Virus record (IMG/VR): IMGVR_UViG_3300005843_000404
Location: 1 to 45,439 of that record
DNA: 45,439 nt
Source of the DNA: a virus
Direction: 5' to 3' (one strand)
Shown: positions 9,179-17,350 of the stretch, one piece after another
Layout of the letters: each line of letters begins with the position of its first letter
How positions within the stretch are numbered: the stretch's first letter is position 1
The notes under the pieces: model-generated
Told to the model about the DNA's origin: nothing
Databases searched by the model: none
Seen by the model: the letters and a program-made list of their open reading frames with translations, nothing else
Position numbers and translations under genes: made by a program

Positions 9179-9714
9179 AGGAAGAAATGCTTCGGAGCGC
9201 CGCCTCCCGCCGGGGGATTGGTGCGGTAGTAGCGCAGGTTGAACCAGAGCTGCGGAAACACCCGGCCGGGCTTGAGCGCCGCCGTCCACAGGATCAACGC
9301 CACCGGTTGCCGCCCGACCGTGGCCACGTTGGAAAACGGGGAGTCGCGGTGCACGATCTCGATCAATGATTTTGCATCGAGCGACCCGTCGGCATTCGGC
9401 GTCACCTCGATGCACGCCCACGACTGCAGCGTCGCGCGGTCGATGGCCTTGGAATCGAGTTTCAAGAGCGGCTGCGCATGTTTCGAATCGCCGATGATCG
9501 GCACGGGCGTGCCGTTGACTTTGATCACGGGCATGAGCCCGTTGACAACGCCGGCGGCAAAAAGCATCCCGTCGCTGGTGAAAGTGGTTTTGAAAGGATG
9601 CTGAAAATTCCCGCCGCCGCCGGATGCGGCCACGGCAAATCCCATGGGCGTCGTCGTGATGCGAGTGCCGGGGCCTGGACGTGGGGTGAGAGTTGTGCCG
9701 CTCATTTTAGCCAA
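9175..9714 (-). CDS. Uncharacterised tail protein
   Basis: 179 residues. It begins with a Thr/Pro/Gly-rich stretch (SGTTLTPRPGPGTRITTTP) and a GGGG linker. A globular part follows with FTSDGMLFAAGVVNGLMPVI and VGRQPVALILWTAALKPG. No known motif recognised. It overlaps both neighbours (8 bp upstream, ATGA-type downstream), so it is translated as part of the tail operon. Confidence 0.45.
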   Translation of the reverse strand: MAKMSGTTLTPRPGPGTRITTTPMGFAVAASGGGGNFQHPFKTTFTSDGMLFAAGVVNGLMPVIKVNGTPVPIIGDSKHAQPLLKLDSKAIDRATLQSWACIEVTPNADGSLDAKSLIEIVHRDSPFSNVATVGRQPVALILWTAALKPGRVFPQLWFNLRYYRTNPPAGGGAPKHFFL

Positions 9715-10555
9715 GAAGTGTGCCGCCTGGAGCGCCGCCGGCAGTGCGTCCGTCGGATGCAGTTACGCCACCCGTTTTTGTTGAGCTTCCGTCGCCATAA
9801 ATCGGGAACGGCCACCCGCCGATGCCGCTGAGCCAGAATTCCTCGATGATGTCGAAGATCAGCCCGCGCCGTTTCCACCTGGGCGGGACCTTCAGCCAGT
9901 TGCGCTTTTCCGTTGTGGCGGGCGGACCGCCGGGAATGTCCTTTGTCACCAGCCCGGCCCCCGAGTAAAGCGACTGCGGCAGCGTCAGGGACGCGTAGCG
10001 GCAGCGATAAGTGCCTTCCATGCGGAAGAAATCCTGGTGGCCGAACATCGGGTTTGTTTTTCCATCGGAGCTGGAATCGCCGCCCTGCAGGCCCGAGCCG
10101 CCAGTGGTTTCCGCCGCGAGCGTCGGCTGCCAGATCAGGCGGTCGTTGTCGTAATCGATGCTCCCCTGGTATTTCTTCAACAGATCCACGAGCGCCGAGG
10201 CATCGCCCCCCTTGATGCCCATCCATTGCATCAGCGAAACCTGCGAGAGACCCGGCTCGAAACTGTAGTCGAGCGTGCGCGTGCGGTCCTTGAACGTGAC
10301 AGTCTTGCCGTCCCCCTCGATGCCCTCGAACGTCCAGACGGTCCGCATGTGTCCGGCGGCCGGACGGGTTTGTGAGCCGATAAGCAGCACGCCTCCTGGC
10401 GTGGAGGGAATGCCGGGTTTCTCCCCGTCGAGTTCATCGATCGACAAACCGAAACGCGATGGCTGCCACATCTGTCCGAGGATCAGCGTGCGGATGCCGA
10501 TGCGGTCCGTCGTGTCGTTATCGATCTTGACTGACAGGTCGCCGTAAATACTCAT
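9707..10555 (-). CDS. Uncharacterised tail protein, next after the tape measure
   Basis: 282 residues. The N-terminal half is beta-rich (GIRTLILGQMWQPSRFG; MRTVWTFEGIEGDGKTVTF), and a Gly/Ser-rich loop (GGSGLQGGDSSSDG) follows at about 145-165. In many siphophages the gene directly after the tape measure encodes the distal tail protein. Position is the only argument for that here; I see no sequence match. Starts at ATG 10555, overlapping the tape-measure stop by 4 bp. Confidence 0.4.
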   Translation of the reverse strand: MSIYGDLSVKIDNDTTDRIGIRTLILGQMWQPSRFGLSIDELDGEKPGIPSTPGGVLLIGSQTRPAAGHMRTVWTFEGIEGDGKTVTFKDRTRTLDYSFEPGLSQVSLMQWMGIKGGDASALVDLLKKYQGSIDYDNDRLIWQPTLAAETTGGSGLQGGDSSSDGKTNPMFGHQDFFRMEGTYRCRYASLTLPQSLYSGAGLVTKDIPGGPPATTEKRNWLKVPPRWKRRGLIFDIIEEFWLSGIGGWPFPIYGDGSSTKTGGVTASDGRTAGGAPGGTLLG

Positions 10556-11823
10556 TCGCTGCTGAAATCCCTCCGGGTGATGTGCTCGCCATGTGAGCGC
10601 ACTGTTGCATGTAAAGCGTCGATCGCCTGGCGCAGCGGACTGTTGGAATCAGCCAGCGCGGCTGCCCGCGCGGTATCGCCGGCGCCGCTGCGTGCGTTCA
10701 CCAGATGTTCCGCGATGCTCATCATCTGGTCCTGCCGGTGCTGGAAGGTGGCCATGCTCGCAAGCTCGGAAGCCTCGGCCTCGTGTCCCTTTCCCCCGAA
10801 ACGGTTCAGGGCTTCGTTGTAATCCTTCGTCCATTTCAGCTTCTCCTGGATGGACCGCACTTCGAGAAAGTTGTGCCGGCCGCGTGCCTCGGCCAGGGCA
10901 AGCTCGTCGGCGATGTCCTGGTTGCGCTTCCCTTCCTGGCCGGGAATTTCAGCGCCGAACTTGCCGCGCTTTTGTTCCTCCATCTCGATCTCCCCCTGCA
11001 GTGTGGAGATCTGCTGGCCGCGCAGCCCGAGCCGTCCGAACCAGCTCTGCTGGATTTTGTTCAGCTCCGCTTTCTTTTGCTCGATGCTGTTCGTCAGGCC
11101 GATGATCTCGTCTTTGTCCGCCTCGATCAACCCGGTGCGTTCCCCGGCTCCTGTTGCCGTGTCAACTTTCCGGCGGTGCTTTTCATCCTCGCGCCGATCG
11201 TGGCGGATTTCCTGCCGCGCGTTCAGGGCCGCCGCATCAATCTCGTCAGACAGGGTCTCGATGCGCGACTTCACCATTTCGCCGATCAATGCCGCGAATC
11301 CGATTCCTCCGGCCAATTGCCGGTTGACCCCGGCGGCGCTCAACACGTTCCCGATCCTTCCACCGCGCAACGGCATCCCGCCCGGCCCGGTGGGATTTAC
11401 CGACCCGCCTTTTTCCAGCGCCTGCCCGGCAAGTTTCTCTTCGTTCAACGCCGCCTGCGCCGCGATCTTTTCCCGCGCAATCAGCAGCGCCTCGGATTCG
11501 TATTGCACGCCGGCTTTCTGGAGGGCGAGCGCTTCCTCGCGCAAAGCCACCTCGGCCTCCAGCTCCGCAGCGCCAGCGACATCGCCGCTGGTCCGCAGCG
11601 CGTTCATCTCGGCGCGGGTGCCCTCGATGATCTCCTTTTGCAGCTTGAGATCGGCGGTGCGTTCCTTGTCGAACGTCTTCTGAACACCGGCGGCCGCCTT
11701 CGGTGCGCCCGCTTTTTCATACTCCGCCTGCTCGGCCTTCAGGGCCTTGAGCTTTTTCTCCGCATCGCTGATGACCTCGACGTTGCCGGAAGCTGTGACG
11801 TTGATTTTTACTTCTTCGCCCAT
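10552..11823 (-). CDS. Short tape-measure-like protein
   Basis: 423 residues, almost all predicted helix. Long charged coiled-coil runs occur at about 20-135 (AEKKLKALKAEQAEYEKA) and 190-340. One less polar Gly/Ala-rich segment (GGIGFAALIGEM, about 170-185) may be the usual hydrophobic patch. It follows the tail tube and a chaperone-like gene, the canonical place. Tape-measure length sets tail length at roughly 1.5 angstroms per residue, so a fully extended protein would give a tail of only about 60 nm. It lacks the lytic domains sometimes found in these proteins. Confidence 0.6.
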   Translation of the reverse strand: MGEEVKINVTASGNVEVISDAEKKLKALKAEQAEYEKAGAPKAAAGVQKTFDKERTADLKLQKEIIEGTRAEMNALRTSGDVAGAAELEAEVALREEALALQKAGVQYESEALLIAREKIAAQAALNEEKLAGQALEKGGSVNPTGPGGMPLRGGRIGNVLSAAGVNRQLAGGIGFAALIGEMVKSRIETLSDEIDAAALNARQEIRHDRREDEKHRRKVDTATGAGERTGLIEADKDEIIGLTNSIEQKKAELNKIQQSWFGRLGLRGQQISTLQGEIEMEEQKRGKFGAEIPGQEGKRNQDIADELALAEARGRHNFLEVRSIQEKLKWTKDYNEALNRFGGKGHEAEASELASMATFQHRQDQMMSIAEHLVNARSGAGDTARAAALADSNSPLRQAIDALHATVRSHGEHITRRDFSSE

Positions 11824-11824
11824 A

Positions 11825-12394
11825 TCAACCCTTCACCTCGCGCGACCGGTAATTTTCCGCGCTGACGATCCAGCCCTTGTTGTGTTTGTCTCCCGCCAGG
11901 ATGGCGAATGCCTGGTCGACCGGGCACTCCAGCGCGTCGGTGCGGCTCATGCCCAGGCCCGAAATCAAAGCCGCGAGAATAAGAACCCACCCGCCGAACC
12001 CGTCATTATCCATCGATTCGGATTGCACGCGGGGATTGCGCATTTTCAGCGACGTTGCAAACGCGCGGTCCACCGCCGCCCGCATGCGCCTCGCGAGCAC
12101 GGCGGCCTCGTGCGGCTCCAGCTTGGCGGGGGAGCACGCGGAATGCTTGAACGCCGCGAGCGCATCCTCCAGCTCGGCGACGCTCGTGGGAAGGCCGCCG
12201 TTGAGGAGCGGGGACTTTACGAAGTCGAGATCGATCCACCCCTGCATCGTGAGCGTGAACGCGTGCCCGCTGCGGCTGGTGAATGCCGTCGAGACCACGC
12301 GAGGCTGCCACGGGCTTTTATCAAGTCCGGCCAGCTCGGCCTGCAGTTCGCGCAGGCCCTTCTCTTCCTCGGGCGACATATCCACGGGCGTCAT
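11825..12394 (-). CDS. Tail assembly chaperone-like protein
   Basis: 189 residues between the tail-tube and tape-measure genes, where siphophages keep the chaperone that coats the tape measure. The C-terminal part (GWVLILAALISGLGMSR, then CPVDQAFAIL) resembles the LxxLAxxFGxSxxEAxxMPxxxA pattern common in such chaperones. Many phages make a longer form by -1 frameshifting just before the stop. I looked at the end of this gene and saw no second open frame of useful length, so a single product is likely. Confidence 0.5.
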   Translation of the reverse strand: MTPVDMSPEEEKGLRELQAELAGLDKSPWQPRVVSTAFTSRSGHAFTLTMQGWIDLDFVKSPLLNGGLPTSVAELEDALAAFKHSACSPAKLEPHEAAVLARRMRAAVDRAFATSLKMRNPRVQSESMDNDGFGGWVLILAALISGLGMSRTDALECPVDQAFAILAGDKHNKGWIVSAENYRSREVKG

Positions 12395-12400
12395 GGCGCG

Positions 12401-13162
12401 TTACGCGGTGAAGGGCGGAATCCACTCGGCATCGATCGAATACATCTTGCCCTGCAGGCGTTCGAACTTCTGCTCCGCCGCCGTGATGCGGTAATCGGCG
12501 GCGTGGCCGGGAGCGCCGGTGAGGACGAGCACGGACTTCACGGCCGGGAGCGCCCCGGTCGCAAGCAGCAGCAGATTGATCGTGCGCTTGTAGCCGTGCG
12601 TGGCCGCGCCCAGGATTTTTCCATCCGGCGAGGGCTTGTCCTCCGCGATCTGCAGCGTCTGCGTAAGTGTCAGCTCGTGCAGGATGCCGGAGGCGTGTGT
12701 CATTCCGTAGGTGCTGTAGATCACCTTTGCGGCGGGCAGGACAATGCCCAGGGCGGACTGGTCCGGGGTGAACGCATCCAGGGCAGTGCCGGCCATCACG
12801 GGATCTGCCTGCACGATGTCGGGATACCAGGTGCCGCTCACCGATCCCGTCTTGCGCTGGAGAAGCGTCCATTTTTCCACGACGCTGGTTGCCAGCACGA
12901 TCGCGCCGTCCGGCAATGTGCTCACCGCGATCGCGCCGCCCGTGCTCAGGTCGAGGAAATCCGTGGACCCCGAGGTGATCTCGCTTTCAAAACTGAGCGC
13001 GGCTTTCCTCGAGTGATAGGCGGCTGCCGTAATGTCTCCGCTCGGGTCGTCGAGGTCCTGGCTGGTGACCGCGTCGCGCAGGCTGTAGCTGCGGATGTCG
13101 CCCGTGAAGAGCTGCGGGGCCGTGAGAGGCCCATAGGTGAGTGATTGTCCGTATCTGTTCAT
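12401..13162 (-). CDS. Probable major tail (tube) protein
   Basis: 253 residues, beta-rich, with an even spread of hydrophobic strands, no Cys and a Ser/Thr/Gly-rich surface. It lies between the tail-terminator-like gene and the chaperone, the normal place for the tail tube. Segments such as RKAALSFESEITSGSTDFLDL and TLTQTLQIAEDKPSPDG alternate strands and loops as expected. There is no adjacent sheath-like gene of 350-500 residues, so the tail is probably non-contractile. Assignment rests mainly on position. Confidence 0.5.
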   Translation of the reverse strand: MNRYGQSLTYGPLTAPQLFTGDIRSYSLRDAVTSQDLDDPSGDITAAAYHSRKAALSFESEITSGSTDFLDLSTGGAIAVSTLPDGAIVLATSVVEKWTLLQRKTGSVSGTWYPDIVQADPVMAGTALDAFTPDQSALGIVLPAAKVIYSTYGMTHASGILHELTLTQTLQIAEDKPSPDGKILGAATHGYKRTINLLLLATGALPAVKSVLVLTGAPGHAADYRITAAEQKFERLQGKMYSIDAEWIPPFTA

Positions 13163-13185
13163 GATGTTTTAGGTTGGGTTTGGAA

Positions 13186-13752
13186 TCAGGTTTCAGCGTT
13201 GACTTGCAGTTGGCCGATGAAGACGGCGTCCCGGATGCGCAGCTTCGGGTCCTCCACGGTCTCGAAGGGCCGCTGCGCGATCTGGATGGGAGTCTGGAAG
13301 AATTGCGCGAGCGTGAAGTAGGGCTGCACCTTCGGGTCCTGGCGCACGAGCGCGAGCGCGGCCTCCTGGTCGATGCTGTTCGCGGTCATCGCGGCCTGCA
13401 CCGCCGCCTCGATGTGCCGGTGAGGCGCGTAGTGCAGCGCCTGCGCGATGGAATCGGAAACCTCGTAGGCATCCGTGCCGGTGTCGTTGATCGGTGTTTG
13501 CTCCACAATTCTGAGCCGGATTTCATAGCTGTCGTAAAAAAGAAACGGTGTTCCCTGCAGGGCGTGCGTCGGGTCGGGTGGCATCACGTAGACGCAGATC
13601 TTCGCCTTCGCGATCGCCGCCTGGATGTCGCTCTCCTTTTCCTTGGGACGCCGGCGCAGCACCGGGATCTCCGCCACGGGCATGACCCCGGCGATTTCCA
13701 GCACCGCGACAATTGCAGCCTGCACTTCGAATGATGAGGAGGGTGCGCTCAT
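13186..13752 (-). CDS. Probable tail terminator/completion protein
   Basis: 188 residues from ATG 13752 (MSAPSSSFEVQAAIVAVLE), which overlaps the upstream stop by ATGA; the 22 extra upstream codons are not needed. An N-terminal helix is followed by VMPVAEIPVL, a strand with ICVYVMPPDP, a FYDSYEIRLRIVEQTP strand and an amphipathic helical C-terminal half. This order resembles gpU/tail-terminator folds, and the position before the tube gene agrees. No specific motif proves it. Confidence 0.45.
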   Translation of the reverse strand: MSAPSSSFEVQAAIVAVLEIAGVMPVAEIPVLRRRPKEKESDIQAAIAKAKICVYVMPPDPTHALQGTPFLFYDSYEIRLRIVEQTPINDTGTDAYEVSDSIAQALHYAPHRHIEAAVQAAMTANSIDQEAALALVRQDPKVQPYFTLAQFFQTPIQIAQRPFETVEDPKLRIRDAVFIGQLQVNAET

Positions 13753-14363
13753 GGTGCGAGTTGATCGAATGTTGCCGCTGCCTTCACCGCCGCCTTTACG
13801 GAGACGTAATTCGCCCACAGCGCGGCGGCCTGCTGGCCGTAGCTTCCGAGCAATGTGTAAACGTCCGTCACCGCCACGGAGTGCGGGACGCCTTTCACGT
13901 CGGCTAGATCGATGTTTGGCGGCATGGGCGCGGTGTTCAAAAGCCCAAGCAGCCGGGTGAACGCGTTCTGGTCCGCATCCGTCGCAGCCAGGGTTATCGT
14001 CATGGATCCGCTTGTGACCGTGATCCCCTTTGTCTGCGCGGTGGCATACTGCGCATCCAGACGGGCGAGAATATGCGCTTTGAAATCCGCAAAGGACGGC
14101 ATGTTCTGCCGGGAGGTTTCCGGCCCGGTCTGCCTGGCCAGGAAAAACGATTGCCCGTCGATGGTGAGCGTTGCGACCACTTGAAAACCGGAGCCATCCC
14201 TGCCCTGGTAAACATCTGTGCGTATTGTCCAGTGATTCGCCCCTGTAATCGGAGTTGGTGCCGCTTTTGTTCCCGGTGCGGAGGCGAGTGCGGTGAGAAC
14301 GGCGTCATTCGCCGAGGCCATGGCTGCCGCGAATACAAAAACGATAGAGAGAATTGTTTTCAT
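13749..14363 (-). CDS. DUF4376-like phage protein with an N-terminal signal peptide
   Basis: 204 residues. The start MKTILSIVFVFAAAMASAND is a clear Sec signal peptide with a likely cut after ASA. The C-terminal 90 residues, including SVAVTDVYTLLGSYGQQAAA and VSVKAAVKAAAT, have the shape of DUF4376, usually found at the end of phage tail-fibre-associated proteins. A signal peptide on such a protein is unusual, because tails assemble in the cytoplasm. The start context is TTAATTATG with no Shine-Dalgarno sequence. It may be a lysogenic-conversion gene, or a virion protein routed through the membrane. Confidence 0.55.
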   Translation of the reverse strand: MKTILSIVFVFAAAMASANDAVLTALASAPGTKAAPTPITGANHWTIRTDVYQGRDGSGFQVVATLTIDGQSFFLARQTGPETSRQNMPSFADFKAHILARLDAQYATAQTKGITVTSGSMTITLAATDADQNAFTRLLGLLNTAPMPPNIDLADVKGVPHSVAVTDVYTLLGSYGQQAAALWANYVSVKAAVKAAATFDQLAP

Positions 14364-14375
14364 AATTAATAATTT

Positions 14376-14636
14376 CTATTCGGGTATTTCGATGGGTCCT
14401 ACCCATTCGGGATCGCAATTAAGAGCGAGATCAATCCATTGCCTCAGGGGGTATTCAAACTTTTGCTCGCCGCCAAAAAACTCATCATGCTCCCCGCAAA
14501 CATGCAGATCGGAGGGAGCCCCATAGGCGGCGCGATTAACCACTCGCACAATGCGGTCCATGCGATCTCCGGAGGGATTCACGGTTTTAAACCAGTAGTA
14601 ACCAGCGGCTGTTGGAATTTGGGTTGTGTATTTCAT
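14376..14636 (-). CDS. Small uncharacterised phage protein
   Basis: 86 residues opening MKYTTQIPTAAGYYWFKTVN, a start typical of small phage proteins in which an xPTxxGxYWxK strand opens a beta domain. It ends in an acidic WVGPIEIPE. Two Cys (C47 and C74) are too far apart for a zinc ribbon. Start context AGAAATTATG, no Shine-Dalgarno. It sits between two genes with signal peptides. Function unknown. Confidence 0.5.
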   Translation of the reverse strand: MKYTTQIPTAAGYYWFKTVNPSGDRMDRIVRVVNRAAYGAPSDLHVCGEHDEFFGGEQKFEYPLRQWIDLALNCDPEWVGPIEIPE

Positions 14637-14642
14637 AATTTC

Positions 14643-16106
14643 TTAAGGAACAGATACGCCCGCCCCGCTGTCGTAGAGCTGGCTCACCTCGGTGTCATTA
14701 ATGGGACGGTCGTAAATAAGCACCTCGTCAATCAGGCAGTCCCCGTATTGAAGACCGCCAGTTTTGCTGCCGAATGAAAGGGTTCCCGATCCCGAGGGGG
14801 ACGGTGACACCGTTATCGTGTCAATGAGCGTGTTGTTGAAGTAGAACTTGACGGTATCCACACCATCGAATGTTCCCACGACATGGTTCCAGTCCCCGAC
14901 CACAAAGGAAGCATGAGCGGTGTTGTCGCCTTGGAAATAGAGCCATGTTTCCTCGGAACTGTCCGACGCCCCCTGCCATATTTCAGATGGATCATCATCA
15001 TTGGCACCCAGGGCCGTGCGATATGAACCGGTGTGCGGGGACAACCACTTCACCCACATCGAGAATGAAAATGCACCGCTTCCAAGGTTATAGGAATTGG
15101 AGAGATAGTTGGATGCCCCGTCAAATTGCGCACAGTTGTTGATGATGCCGGTGGTCTGCCCCACCGAGTTTGTGTCTGCCAGATCATTCCCGTTACCTGT
15201 GGAATCCACGCGCACGCCGCTGGCCTCTTCCATGTGCCACGATGCCACCAGCCCGGATGTCAGCGTGCTGGCGGAAACAGTGCCGGAGACATTCGTGTAA
15301 ACTGCGGAGCTGGTTCCCGCTCCGTTTGTCGCCGCCACTCCGCAGCGAAGATAGCTGCCAATATCCCCGGTGATCGGAGTGTAAGAATTGGTGGTGCCGG
15401 AACTGATATTCGACCAGGCGGATGTCCCCGTCGCACTGATCTGCCAGTTGTATGCGAAAGAGGTGGGAAAATCCGTCCATGTGCCAGTGCCCGTAGTCAC
15501 AGCAAGCCCAACCGCCACCGTCGTTCCCGAAAGCTCGGGAGCAGCCGTATTTGTCGGGACCAGGAGAAACGCGCCCAGGTGCAGCCAGTAGAGATCGGTC
15601 GAGAGGGCGCTGGTTCCGTTCAACGACACCACGCCGTAAACATTGCGCACGCCGTCCATGTCCGGTGTCGTGACCTTGCACCAATCGAGCGGGTTGACGG
15701 ACGATCCGGTGAGCGCGTAGCGATCCGTCTCGGTGGAGACAGTGACGATTTTATTTGCAGGACCGAGAGGCTGGCTGTTTGTGAAGAAGGCTGCCGTGCC
15801 GCTGGTCGCAGCAGATCCGCTCGTCGTGGCATAACTTGCGGTGCCGCTTAATGCCGCGCTGCCACTTGTCGTGGAATAACTGGCGGTCCCGCTGTTGACC
15901 GAGCTGCCGCTCAACGTGGCGCTGCCGCTGGTGGTCGCATACGGGATCGAGGTTCCGGAGACGATGTCCACGCCGTTTTTCTTCAGCGGCCCGGTGAAAT
16001 TATTCGAGCCGCTGTAGGTCATGTTTGACGCGTTGGTCCCGCTGACGCCGGCGTGCGCCGACGCAACAGCGAAAATTGAGCAAAAGGTAAGAATCAGTTT
16101 TTTCAT
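14643..16106 (-). CDS. Secreted LamG/Ig-like adhesin in the tail module
   Basis: 487 residues from ATG 16106. The start MKKLILTFCSIFAVASAHAG is a Sec signal peptide. Residues about 45-100 are a Ser/Thr/Gly repeat region built on (Y/A)xTTSGSAxxSGTA units. An Ig-like domain follows (FAYNWQISATG ... YLRCGVAATNGAGTS, about 185-265). The C-terminal 200 residues are a LamG/concanavalin-A-like domain: LVASWHMEEASG, DSTGNGNDL, FSMWVKW, WNHVVGTFDG, CLIDEVLIYDRP. LamG domains bind glycans or proteins. Repeats plus LamG look like a tail fibre, but the signal peptide would send it out of the cytoplasm. Upstream frame to 16328 rejected as shadow. Confidence 0.65.
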   Translation of the reverse strand: MKKLILTFCSIFAVASAHAGVSGTNASNMTYSGSNNFTGPLKKNGVDIVSGTSIPYATTSGSATLSGSSVNSGTASYSTTSGSAALSGTASYATTSGSAATSGTAAFFTNSQPLGPANKIVTVSTETDRYALTGSSVNPLDWCKVTTPDMDGVRNVYGVVSLNGTSALSTDLYWLHLGAFLLVPTNTAAPELSGTTVAVGLAVTTGTGTWTDFPTSFAYNWQISATGTSAWSNISSGTTNSYTPITGDIGSYLRCGVAATNGAGTSSAVYTNVSGTVSASTLTSGLVASWHMEEASGVRVDSTGNGNDLADTNSVGQTTGIINNCAQFDGASNYLSNSYNLGSGAFSFSMWVKWLSPHTGSYRTALGANDDDPSEIWQGASDSSEETWLYFQGDNTAHASFVVGDWNHVVGTFDGVDTVKFYFNNTLIDTITVSPSPSGSGTLSFGSKTGGLQYGDCLIDEVLIYDRPINDTEVSQLYDSGAGVSVP

Positions 16107-16117
16107 AGTGGTAAAAT

Positions 16118-16651
16118 TCAAGAGGCGATTTGCGACCAGACGTCCTGCCAGGTGACGCCATCGATCGAGACCTGGAGCTTCACGCCGTGCGCGACCGGCA
16201 GCAGCCTTGCGCCGGTGCCGATCGGCAGCCCGCCGTCGGCATCGAGCGCGACATAAACCGGGCCGCCCTCGGTGGATTCCGGACCCGTGATGATCGGCGA
16301 CTGGACGATCACGGGGAAATTCGGGCACACCTCGCGCTCGCCTGCCACCGTGATTGCGATCTCGCAGTCGCAGGTGGTGGTTTGCTTTCCTGCCATCAGC
16401 GCAACGAGCCGTGTGTCACCCGCATTCAGAAATCCGGTGTAGGTCGTGGCGTTCTGTTTCGAGAATGTGTTGAGATATGCGACCACTTCCGGGGAGCTGC
16501 TCTGTGCGCTCAAGGCCAGTTCAAGGGTCTGCACCGTGCCGGGGTCGGAGGCGAAAACAATGGAAACAGGCACGACGCCGATGGCTTTTATCACCGGCGC
16601 TTTCACCGCCTGCGCGATGAGGTTTGCAAAATCGATGGATACTTGGATCAT
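16118..16651 (-). CDS. Uncharacterised phage structural protein
   Basis: 177 residues starting MIQVSIDFANLIAQAVKAP in an AATTTATG context. Beta-rich, with VPVSIVFASDPGTVQTLELAL and ITVAGEREVCPNFPVIVQSP. Three Cys occur at about 95-110. It ends in QVSIDGVTWQDVWSQI, a strand-turn motif like the DGxxW units of Bacteroidota and Verrucomicrobiota surface proteins; a similar DGTNWTT unit appears in the pilin-like protein downstream of the capsid gene. Function unknown; possibly a decoration or fibre-attachment protein. Confidence 0.45.
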   Translation of the reverse strand: MIQVSIDFANLIAQAVKAPVIKAIGVVPVSIVFASDPGTVQTLELALSAQSSSPEVVAYLNTFSKQNATTYTGFLNAGDTRLVALMAGKQTTTCDCEIAITVAGEREVCPNFPVIVQSPIITGPESTEGGPVYVALDADGGLPIGTGARLLPVAHGVKLQVSIDGVTWQDVWSQIAS

Positions 16652-16654
16652 AAA

Positions 16655-17350
16655 TTAGAATTTCCCGCCGGCGTTTTTGATGTCCGAGAACAGGAACCGC
16701 CGTGCGCCGAGTGCGGCCGCCTGTTCGAATTCCTCGTCGCTGGGCAGCAGCGAGCGGTCCTGCCTTTGCGTGACGCTGCGGACCAGGAGATACATGAAGA
16801 TGCCCGAGCGTGCGCCCGGCTCGTGATACTCGGTATATTCGTCGCGGCCATCCTTCCCGGTGCGGCCGGTATAATGGCGCTTTTTGTAATTCTCGGCGGA
16901 GCCCGCGTCCGGAAGAAAGAGATATGCCTTGCCGTGCGCACGCACGATCGTGAGTCCCCGGATCTCCGGGGCGCGGCGGTTGTATGCGGCCGCCACCAGG
17001 GGAATTGTCAGCGCCTGCGCTTTCACGGCCCGGATCGTCAGGTCGTGAAACGCCCTTCCAATGCCGGGATGATTGATCGTCAGCGTTCCGTGGTCCGTGT
17101 CCGCGCCGATGGAGGATGGCGCGGCCACCTTCTCGGCTCCCTGCGCCCAGTAGTTCGACGGCGCTGCGCCGAGCCGGGCTGCGGTGGAGTCGCCGGCGCT
17201 GTAGGCGCGAAGGTGCTCGACCGTGAGATGCTGGACCTCGGTGATCATCGCGTAGTTCAGACGCTGCCGGGATTGCGGCCCCTTGACTTTCGCAACCATG
17301 CTCTGCAGGTCGCGATTCCCGAAATGGGTGATGGTGAGTTTCAGGATCAT
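16655..17350 (-). CDS. Virion morphogenesis (Mu gpG / tail-completion-like) protein
   Basis: 231 residues from ATG 17350 (MILKLTITHFGNRDLQ), overlapping the upstream stop by ATGA; the longer frame to 17761 is shadow. N-terminal helix, then VEHLRAYSAG, then NHPGIGRAFHDLTIR and LTIPLVAAAYNRRAPEI. The region before a putative head-maturation loop resembles proteins annotated as phage virion morphogenesis, which join heads and tails. Its position directly after the Mu-F-like gene agrees with the Mu order F then G. Moderate certainty. Confidence 0.5.
   Translation of the reverse strand: MILKLTITHFGNRDLQSMVAKVKGPQSRQRLNYAMITEVQHLTVEHLRAYSAGDSTAARLGAAPSNYWAQGAEKVAAPSSIGADTDHGTLTINHPGIGRAFHDLTIRAVKAQALTIPLVAAAYNRRAPEIRGLTIVRAHGKAYLFLPDAGSAENYKKRHYTGRTGKDGRDEYTEYHEPGARSGIFMYLLVRSVTQRQDRSLLPSDEEFEQAAALGARRFLFSDIKNAGGKF

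Noticed and set aside
11808-11990. Frameshifted second form of the tail assembly chaperone
   Set aside because: The alternative frame is short, Arg/Gly-rich and has no clear slippery site.
11747-13144. 465-codon plus-strand frame
   Set aside because: Antisense to tape measure, chaperone and tail tube; composition is shadow-like.
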